Source: Akkermansia muciniphila (GTDB lineage Bacteria > Verrucomicrobiota > Verrucomicrobiia > Verrucomicrobiales > Akkermansiaceae). Taken from it: a stretch of 34,024 nucleotides of DNA. Positions within the stretch are counted from its first letter, which is position 1. Each line of letters opens with the position of its first letter. The translations under genes and the position numbers were made by a program. Where the stretch lies: positions 1 to 34,024 of the forward strand of contig NZ_JABDHQ010000022.1 in NCBI RefSeq assembly GCF_018709685.1. Direction: 5' to 3'. Below the pieces are notes generated by a model. The model was not told where the DNA came from. It ran no database searches and was given only the letters and a program-made list of their open reading frames with translations. Shown one piece after another: positions 15,766 through 23,200 of this stretch.

Positions 15766-16620
15766 TCACCAACTTTGTTTAATAAATGGATCGTATTCCA
15801 AGCTTCCTATGTCAAAATGAGTTTTGAGATCATTTTCCTGAACGGTTGTATCACAGCCATAATCGATCAGATCATCCATCAGCCCTATCACTTCCCTCGC
15901 GGGTGTGCCTGGTACCGTAAAATCTCTAAAAGAAACACCAAATATTTTTGAATTCATTCCATAGTAAGAAAAGTATCCCGACGACATGAAAAATTCACTT
16001 AAAAGGAAAAATCCAGTGCTATCAATACCTTTGGAGGGCACTTGTAATTTCCAGAAACTCGTTAGGACCTTATAAATTGAATTCAAAACTCCTGTTGAAA
16101 TTGGATTTGAATATTCCTCTATTTCCCATGACGCTGATTTTAAATTCTTCCACTCTTTCACGAGCTCCATGAGAACCTCGGAATTTTTCTCTTCAAGCAG
16201 TTTCTCCTCCAAACATTTAATTTTCCCTCGGACGGCCAATTCAGAATACCATTTTTCCGATGAGCCGGGAACTTTCAAGTAAGGTTTCCAAACAAAAATT
16301 CTATTATTCTTAATAACTAAAAAAATGTATGATATTTCAGTATGTATACTTGCATAGAAAACGTCATACTGTCCATCACATTTTCTCAATATTTCTCTAT
16401 AAATATTTAAAGGAAGGCTTCCTGTCTCCAAGGCCGTATCATCAGAATAGGGTATGTAAGAGTATACTGATTTTTTCAATATACTCATATTATCATTTAA
16501 TAATTTTGCCCTGTCTTCAAAGACCTGCAGGCATATTGCTTCAAATTCTGCAGTAGACGCAGCAGAAGCATATTGAAAAAAAACACCAACAATTAATAAA
16601 TATAGTCTGTTCACAATCAA
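15766..16620 (-). CDS. Exported protein of unknown function (284 aa), intact copy of a duplicated gene
   Basis: The start is uncertain: the frame allows TTG at 16620 or GTG at 16614. Both have a GAGGA stretch nearby and both lead into the same signal peptide (NRLYLLIVGVFFQYASA), with cleavage after ASA. The mature protein is about 260 residues, Ser/Tyr/Phe-rich, with no recognised motif or membrane segment, so it is predicted to be periplasmic. A nearly identical but frameshifted copy lies at 17916-18771. The two differ by only a handful of residues over the last 225, so duplication is recent. It sits between composite elements T2/R2 and T1/R1 together with the 154-aa gene. Confidence 0.75.
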   Translation of the reverse strand: MIVNRLYLLIVGVFFQYASAASTAEFEAICLQVFEDRAKLLNDNMSILKKSVYSYIPYSDDTALETGSLPLNIYREILRKCDGQYDVFYASIHTEISYIFLVIKNNRIFVWKPYLKVPGSSEKWYSELAVRGKIKCLEEKLLEEKNSEVLMELVKEWKNLKSASWEIEEYSNPISTGVLNSIYKVLTSFWKLQVPSKGIDSTGFFLLSEFFMSSGYFSYYGMNSKIFGVSFRDFTVPGTPAREVIGLMDDLIDYGCDTTVQENDLKTHFDIGSLEYDPFIKQSW

Positions 16621-16810
16621 TCTATCCTCTTTTTTATAATTCTCATATGTATCCCTCCTGTTCCCCCTGCATTATATTCCATATGATAGAATACTACCAT
16701 CTCCCCTTTTAACTGTTGACATAATAATACCGCCAGACATAGCTACTTAAGAATTCGAATGTCTAAATCCCCGACTAGCAGCTTTTCTATCCGGACTAAA
16801 AATTAGAGAC

Positions 16811-16880
16811 GTCCCAGAGCTATTCATTCAGAAGGACGGGTGTAGGTGTTTTGTGCATAGAGTCCATGCTACCTCATTTA
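16811..16880 (-). pseudogene. Decayed Rhs-core fragment, copy R2
   Basis: This is the clearest of the three copies. GTCCCAGA (16811-16818) matches 20623-20630 in the Rhs gene, and TAGGTGTTTTGTGC (16843-16856) and AGTCCATGCT (16861-16870) match 20657-20670 and 20673-20682 in register with one or two small gaps. In the Rhs frame the aligned residues start SMD and end WD, with a stop between. The region between 16621 and 16810 holds no gene; it contains the upstream region of the 284-aa gene. Confidence 0.65.
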
Positions 16881-16884
16881 TGAA

Positions 16885-16912
16885 CAAAAACCGAGGCTCG
16901 TATGAACCTCGG
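16885..16912 (-). terminator. Hairpin terminator T2 after the 274-aa gene
   Basis: On the minus strand CCGAGGTTC-ATAC-GAGCCTCGG (16912-16891) folds into a 9 bp stem (one G-T pair) and is followed directly by TTTTTG. It is 39 bases after the stop at 16951. Stem changes relative to T1 keep pairing, so the structure appears conserved. Confidence 0.8.
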
Positions 16913-16950
16913 TTGATAGTTTATTTAACTAAGAGTATTCAGATTTTCAA

Positions 16951-17775
16951 TCATTCTTCTTCCAAAGCCATATCTTCATAGTAATGTAAATTACCAGATT
17001 CATTCAGAAAAGCATCAGGAAGATAATTCAAATAGTTCATTTCCTCATGACAAATACATCGGTTTCCTATCTCTTTCAACAAACGTTCTCTCAATGGTAA
17101 ATAATAATCCCAATAATCATACTCTTTTCCTCCGTTATTTCGATTGAAATGACGCCAGGATGGATATAGTTTTACAGGATGGCATATGTCCCCTTGAAGG
17201 CCTAGCGAGTACTGTGTAACATGATCAAATTTCAAAAAGAAATGTGTTGAGCGTTTTTCTGAAGCCATGAAAGATTTCCTTTTTTTAATTTGAGGCAGTA
17301 AATTCTCAATTACATTTTTTAATTTTCCCGCGCTGTCTTCCGTAAGCATCAAAATATATACTAGCCTTCCTGACTCAACATCTTCTTCATTTTCCAACAA
17401 ATAGACAGTACCAGAAAAACACCAGTTAGCACTTAACCCATACTGTTTCGCATCAACTTTAATCAAATAAATGGAAAATGCTGAATCAATTGTATATAAT
17501 TTCTTGAATTCCTTATCTTTCTCTATTATTTGTTCAAGCCCTTCAAGAAGGGCTTTCTGAACAGGTGAATCTTTACCCAGGATTAGTTGTATTTCAAATT
17601 CCGAACATCCTATTTTGTATCCAAACTTAATGTTCATTCCAGGAAGGTAATTCCAGTATCTATCTTTTTCCCTAATCATGCTAAGGTCTATATTCATACA
17701 GCATGCGTCTGCATAATTATCATAGGAGTTATATTTATCCCCATCCAGATATTCATATACGAGAATCTGGCGCAC
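16951..17775 (-). CDS. Unknown protein (274 aa), probably 5'-frameshifted
   Basis: The longest frame begins with GTG at 17775, just two codons after a stop, with no ribosome binding site. A better start lies in another frame at 17836 (see next feature), so this frame is probably the body of a longer gene of about 300 residues. There is no signal peptide, unlike the other array genes, and the sequence is acidic and Tyr-rich (YEYLDGDKYNSYDNYADACC, HYYEDMALEEE). No motif I recognise. It is followed by terminator T2. A cytoplasmic immunity-type protein is one possibility, from position and composition only. Confidence 0.6.
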   Translation of the reverse strand: MRQILVYEYLDGDKYNSYDNYADACCMNIDLSMIREKDRYWNYLPGMNIKFGYKIGCSEFEIQLILGKDSPVQKALLEGLEQIIEKDKEFKKLYTIDSAFSIYLIKVDAKQYGLSANWCFSGTVYLLENEEDVESGRLVYILMLTEDSAGKLKNVIENLLPQIKKRKSFMASEKRSTHFFLKFDHVTQYSLGLQGDICHPVKLYPSWRHFNRNNGGKEYDYWDYYLPLRERLLKEIGNRCICHEEMNYLNYLPDAFLNESGNLHYYEDMALEEE

Positions 17776-17836
17776 CTGTTAAGTTACTTCCATCATATTT
17801 CCGCACGGCAAACAAATAATCATATCTAAATTCCAT
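17753..17836 (-). pseudogene. Displaced N terminus of the 274-aa gene
   Basis: An ATG at 17836, preceded by GGTGTAAGA, opens a 27-codon frame reading MEFRYDYLFAVRKYDGSNLT then GAPDSRI before a TGA at 17755-17753. The adjacent frame continues VYEYLDGDKYNSY without interruption. Removing one base near 17759-17762 would join them into a single smooth protein, so I read this as a one-base frameshift near the 5' end. Confidence 0.55.
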
Positions 17837-17915
17837 TCTTACACCCAAGATTGGAGTATTCAATATCCTCCATTTACCGATTCTCTAAAAATTCATTATT
17901 ACTCAAAAAAATCAA

Positions 17916-18771
17916 CTACAAACTTTGTTTAATAAATGGGTCGTATTCCAAGCTTCCTATGTCAAAATGAGTTTTGGGATCATTTTCCTGAACGGTTGTA
18001 TCACAGCCATAATCGATCAGATCATCCATCAGCCCTATTACTTCCCTCTCGGGTGTGCCTGGTACCGTAAAATCTCTAAAAGAAACACCAAATATTCTTG
18101 AATTCATTCCATAGTAAGAAAAGTATCCCGACGACATGAAAAATTCACTTAAAAGGAAAAATTCAGTGCTATCAATACCTTTGGAGGGCACTTGTAATTT
18201 CCAGAAACTCGTTAGGACCTTATAAATTGAATTTAAAACTCCTGTTGAAATTGGATTTGAATATTCCTCTATTTCCCATGAAGCTGATTTTAGATTCTTC
18301 CACTCTTTCACGAGTTCCATGAGAACCTCGGGATTTTTCTCTTCAAGCAGTTTCTCCTCCAAACATTTAATTTTCCCTCGGACGGCCAATTCAGAATACC
18401 ATTTTTCCGATGAGCCGGGAACTTTTAAGTAAGGTTTCCAAACAAAAATTCTATTATTCTTAATAACTAAAAAGATGTATGATATTTCAGTATGTATGCT
18501 TGCATAGAAAACGTCATACTGTCCATCACATTTTCTCAATATTTCTCTATAAATATTTAAAGGAAGGCTTCCTGTCTCCAAGGCCCGTATCATCAGAATA
18601 GGGTATGTAAGAGTATACTGATTTTTTCAATATACTCATATTATCATTTAATAATTTTGCCCTGTCTTCAAATACCTGCAGGCATATTGCTTCAAATTCT
18701 GCAGTAGACGCAGCAGAAGCACATTGGGAAAAAACACCAGCAACTAATAAATACAGTCTGTTCACAATCAA
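17916..18771 (-). pseudogene. Frameshifted second copy of the 284-aa exported gene
   Basis: This is a near-identical copy of the gene at 15766-16620. The intact copy reads AAGGCCGTATC at 16430-16440, whereas here the sequence is AAGGCCCGTATC (three Cs at 18584-18586). The extra C breaks the frame after SYIPYSDDT, giving a 74-residue N-terminal piece (18547-18771) and a 225-residue C-terminal frame (17916-18593). The rest of the frame is still open, so the lesion is young. A sequencing or assembly error is possible but the homopolymer is only three bases long. The N-terminal piece keeps the signal peptide (NRLYLLVAGVFSQCASA). Confidence 0.85.
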
Positions 18772-18892
18772 TCTTTCTTTTTCATATAATTCTCATATGT
18801 ACCATCCTGCATTGTATTCATATGATAGATTACTACCATCGTTCCTTTCATTTGAATGCTAACCCCTGTCTAGCAACTTTTTCATCCGGACT

Positions 18893-18935
18893 ATTAAATG
18901 GATTGGAGGTATTTTGTGCCCAGTCCATGTCTGCC
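18893..18935 (-). pseudogene. Decayed Rhs-core fragment, copy R3
   Basis: TTGGAGGTATTTTG (18903-18916) is identical to 20654-20667 in the Rhs gene, and AGTCCATG (18922-18929) matches 20673-20680 at nearly the same spacing. Orientation is that of the Rhs gene. The sequence continues into the upstream region of the frameshifted 285-aa gene (18772-18892), where similarity to the Rhs gene fades. Confidence 0.65.
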
Positions 18936-18941
18936 TGATTA

Positions 18942-18974
18942 CAAACAAAACCCGAGGCCCCTGTTAGCCTCGGG
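18942..18974 (-). terminator. Hairpin terminator T3
   Basis: On the minus strand CCCGAGG (18974-18968) pairs with CCTCGGG (18957-18951), loop of 10 bases, followed by TTTTGTTTGT. It follows the decayed 154-aa-type gene and is the third member of the T1/T2/T3 set; its loop is longer than the others. Confidence 0.75.
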
Positions 18975-18985
18975 TTATAGTTTAT

Positions 18986-19165
18986 CTCACATTAAAATTC
19001 TTGGTAAGTATATGATATTTTAACTTCTCTTATTGACAGTAATTTTACTTTCATCTTTGTATATATCAAGCATCATATTAATCACTCATCAATATATTGT
19101 TCTAACCATTCAAATTTTATGTAATATATGGAATTTTTCTAGAATATTGATCGTTTCCCGTTATT
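18986..19165 (-). pseudogene. Relic of a 154-aa-type exported gene (3' part)
   Basis: This stretch aligns by eye with the 3' half of the intact 154-aa gene plus its downstream flank (about 15195-15370). Shared pieces include GGTAATTTTACTT-like and AGTAATTTTACTTT, CATATCAAGCA against TATATCAAGCA, and CATCAATATATT against the same. Gaps and stops remove any reading frame. It ends about 25 bases from the stop of the 183-aa gene, so it lies directly behind the current Rhs-immunity pair. Confidence 0.7.
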
Positions 19166-19189
19166 TTCAGATTTTTTTAAAAACAAGAT

Positions 19190-19741
19190 CTAGTTCTTTT
19201 TAACTTGTGTCATTATCTTATTGTAAAACCATTTTTGGAATTTTTTATATTCATCCAATGTCATAGTCTTTTTGATCTTATTATTATCGAATGTATAGAA
19301 ATCATGTATAATATTTGTATGATGATACTTTGTATCTTCAGTAATTCCAAGAGGATTACTTAACATTTCAGGATCAATCAATTCTTTTTCTATCAATTTT
19401 TTAAAAATACTATTCAATATATCAAATTGAACAAGATTTTCTCCATCAAATTCATATATTGAATTTATAATAACATTTCCCGTAATTTGATTTATAATTT
19501 CCTGTAAAAAAGGATCAAAAATAGATTTTTTGTTATCGTCTTTTCTTAAAATGGACATTTCAGCACTTAACGATGCAATATAGGATAATCTATCTACTTG
19601 TTCTTGATAGATTTGATTTTTATTAACATGCACTGAAGAATTGTATATAAATAATCCTCCTATCCAGATGATGTTAGTACACAGAAATACAATGGCTGCA
19701 CCCCTTATACTATATTTATTTATGATTTTATTTTTTTGCAT
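19190..19741 (-). CDS. Membrane-anchored small protein overlapping the Rhs 3' end; candidate immunity protein
   Basis: This 183-residue protein starts at an ATG inside the last codons of the Rhs gene, overlapping its stop by 22 bases, which suggests translational coupling. Residues about 13-33 (GAAIVFLCTNIIWIGGLFIY) form one membrane-spanning segment with a basic N terminus, so the remaining 150 Lys/Asn/Asp-rich residues should face the periplasm. No known family. A gene directly behind and coupled to an Rhs toxin tip is the usual place for the cognate immunity protein, and membrane anchoring fits a tip that may act on membranes. Function is inferred from context alone. Confidence 0.7.
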   Translation of the reverse strand: MQKNKIINKYSIRGAAIVFLCTNIIWIGGLFIYNSSVHVNKNQIYQEQVDRLSYIASLSAEMSILRKDDNKKSIFDPFLQEIINQITGNVIINSIYEFDGENLVQFDILNSIFKKLIEKELIDPEMLSNPLGITEDTKYHHTNIIHDFYTFDNNKIKKTMTLDEYKKFQKWFYNKIMTQVKKN

Positions 19742-20238
19742 TTATCGTCACATTCATTAAGTTTTTCCATATAAATTCTGTTAAGTTCATCCTGTTTTTT
19801 CTCCTCTAGCTTCCAGCCTTGAGGGACTTTATTAGCAATACCAAAACCATCCGTCAGTGTACTTCTTTGTCCAAAACTTCTACTAGTAACAGTGAATTCT
19901 CCGGTTATTGCACTGGTCGTCTCTCCAGTTAAAACACTCATCATTTTACATTTACATACACATTTACATGTAAATTCTACAGTTACATGAACCTGCATAG
20001 AAGTTAAAATTCCTCCAGCTGTATTGAATGCCAATCCTGAAGCAGCTAGTCCAGTGACTGCAGTCTTTACCGTCTTAGGATATTTAGTATACTCATCAAT
20101 TACTGCTTCAGAAATTTTGCGGACACGTCTTTCAGGTTCCTTTGTTCCATAAAACTCCACGGTTTCCTCTATATCACTAGGATCTTGAGATAGAATACAA
20201 TATTCTCCATATCTCTCTTCTTTAGATTTAAAAGAAAG
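19720..20238 (-). other. Variable toxin tip of the Rhs protein
   Basis: The last 172 residues follow the core motif. They contain a charged first part (ERRVRKISEAVIDEYTKYPK), a long weakly hydrophobic Ala/Gly/Val stretch (19978-20073, AVTGLAASGLAFNTAGGILT), then a cysteine cluster CKCVCKCK (19945-19968), a Ser/Thr-rich beta-like part and a charged tail with CDDKCKK. I recognise no nuclease, deaminase or ADP-ribosyltransferase motif. The hydrophobic stretch permits a membrane-acting toxin, which is only a hypothesis. Confidence 0.6.
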
Positions 20239-23200
20239 TCCTAAATATTCATAAATTAATATAGGATTGTTTTTTACAAAACCATATAGATTCCACCCTC
20301 CGTTTTCTTCAATTGGATCCCTGGAAATCCACCTTCCATCCTGCGGATTATAATGCCGATAATTGTAATAGATCAGGCCCAAGTCTTCTTCCCAGTATTC
20401 GCAGGAATAGCGGAACGGCATCGTTGACGTCCAATTCCCTTCCTCTTTGAGAGTTTCTCCATAGGTTGTGTATTCAAACTTCGCCTGCCGAGTTCCCGAA
20501 GAGTCAAACAGAGCGCTTACACTTTTGAGCAGGTCATGCGCTATGTACCGGGTAGAGGACACCCCCCTGTCCGCGTTATGTGTGCACATTGCCAACACAC
20601 GCGTTGCCTCCGGTTCCACAGGGTCCCAGAACCATGTACCCTGCAAGGGAGGGTTGGAGGTATTTTGCGTGCAGTCCATGCTTGCAACCATTAAGTATCC
20701 CCTATACACGAATCTGGTGCGTTTGGTCAAGGTGTTTCCATCATATTCCAGTTTTTCCATGCGCCGTCCAAGACAGTCATACACACATTCCACCTTTTTG
20801 CTTCCTTGTGTAAAGACCACTGGACGATTATCCGCATTATACTGGACAGCCCAGACTCCTGTGGAAGTTTTTACACTGGTCTGATTGCCATCGGTATCGT
20901 ATGTAGGTGTGAAGATCATACCGGAATGTGCCGAGCTCTCATACAGGCTCAGTTTGTTGCTATCATAAGAACTAGAAGCTCCACGTCTGACTGTAGCCAC
21001 ACGGTTACCAATGTTGTCATAGGTATAACTGAAGGAACCACCCGGACTCATCATATCTTCCGCCAATTCTCCACGCGCATTGTAGCCATATGTATGACGG
21101 CGCGAAAGAGTGGAGGAGCCTACATAATCTTCCCGTATAGAGGGACGCTGCATATTGTCCCAGGTATAGGCATGCTTAAGTAGAGGCTCAGAGGAAACAC
21201 CTTTTACATAGGCCAGGGACGAGACCAATGGAAGATTGGCATGGAACTCCGTTTTTCGGATCATTTCATTCGGATAGGTTAGTTCGTTCAGCCAACCTGT
21301 ATTTATATCATAGCCGTAAGTGAAGGATTTTCCATTAAGCGACACTACAGAAAGACGATCCAACGTATCATAACTCAATGAAACCTCCTGCACCGCCGTC
21401 CCATCCAGGGATAGTGCATAACCTGACGGACGCCCTAAAGAGTCACGCGAATAGGATAAGGTACTATCTACCAACCAATGGGAAGTTTCGGAGGCAACAT
21501 CTTCAAAACCGGAGTATTCCATGCTCCTGGAGCCGGAAGCATCCTGTATCGTGGCTATACGGTCTCTCTCATCATAGGTAAGGGATACGGACGGAGTTCC
21601 ATCACTATGTGTTATAGAGACTAATTTGCCTATAACTTCATCATACCGGTAAACGGATTCCACGCCCCGGGACTGCCTTCGTGTTACAAGACGCTCCCAT
21701 TCATCAAAACTATAAGAGGTTCTGGTACCGTCTGCATAAGTCTTATCCAATAAAAAACCGCTTACGTGATCATAGTTCCAGCGTGTTACATCGCCTCCGG
21801 ACTCTGGAACCGTATCCAGAATCCCATCAGGGGAACGATACGTGTAAAGCGCCACAACATGATCGCGGTCATCATATTCCCACTTCATCGGCTGAACGGC
21901 ACTTCCATATTGACAAATCAACCGGTTGCGGGAATCATACTCATAATATTTCTTTTTACCATCTGGAGTAGTCACGCAACTGGGAAGCTCGGTTACACCA
22001 TCATATGTAGTGACGGTTATCTGCCCATTTTGGTCTGTTCTCTGAATTTCTCTTCCAACAAGGTCATACTCAATGACCATGCTTTTTCCACGCGCATCCT
22101 GAATGGTAAGCGTATTTCCGGAAGAACCATAAGTACGTTTGTACTTGGTAATAGTGCCATCCGTTTCCTTTTTCCGGACAATATCTCCATTTAGAATAAC
22201 CGTCTCTTCCTCTTTATCACACCCATTCCTTCCCCTTAGAATACGGATATTCCCGCTCTCATTGTACGTTTTTTCCCAGGACCATCGTCCATATACATCC
22301 TTATGAAGTGTCAGGGAAACCAAAGACGAACTTTTACGGGAAACCAGTTCATAAGTATCCTCAGTCACATCGGAAGCATCCTGTCTGGGAAGAGTCTCCC
22401 TGGAGACCTTGAATACCATCTGGGAGGCTTCCTGAGGAACTCCGGATGGCACCACAGATAAAAGATGAAAGTACGTTTCAAACAAGCGGTCTCCGGGAAG
22501 GGTTGCATCCTCTGTAGACCACACCCTTCTGCTGAGGCGCAGATTGCCTAATTCATCATATTTGTACGTATAGTTGACGCTATCATCTCCGGTCCATTGC
22601 GCTACCTGTCCCTTTTCATTATACATGGTGAGATTTCTCGTGCTGATACCATAACCCGTTTTAGGAGAAATAGTTGCTTTCTCAACCATTCTAAAACGCC
22701 CACCACCATCTTCTACGGTGCTTTCCACTCTTACCCGACAATCAGGATCCAAATGGGCATTTTTTCTGATCCCAACATCCTCATTCGCCTCATACGCATA
22801 ATAACGTCCTTCCTGTCCCGTGCCGGATTCCTCCGCTACCAATCCCGACGGAAAAAGCCGGGTGGACAGGGTTGAACCAGTAAATGTAGTTTCTGTAGTC
22901 GTAAGACCGTCCGGAGAATAGGAATATGAAGTTAAACGCCCCAATTCATCAGTTCTTGAAATGATACGTCCCAATATATCATATTCATTTACTACATTGT
23001 TAATATGACTCCCCATGGAAGTAGTGATTGAAAGAATTCTTCCTGCGCCGTCATAAGTAAAATTCGTAACCGTATCGGGACAAGCAGCCGTCATTTCATC
23101 ACCATTCCAACTTTCTACAGGAACAGCAGCGTCCCGTTCCATGCGAACCAAACGCTTAACCCCATTATAAGTATACCGCGTTTGCAGCCCTCTTACATCC

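Noticed and set aside
14100-19170. CRISPR-like array
   Set aside because: The repeated elements are few, unequally spaced, separated by whole genes, and consist of terminators and Rhs-gene fragments.
12800-20300. Mobile element (IS, transposon, prophage) as the source of the AT-rich island
   Set aside because: No transposase, integrase, terminal inverted repeat or attachment-site duplication was seen; repeats in the island are better explained as Rhs scars and terminators.
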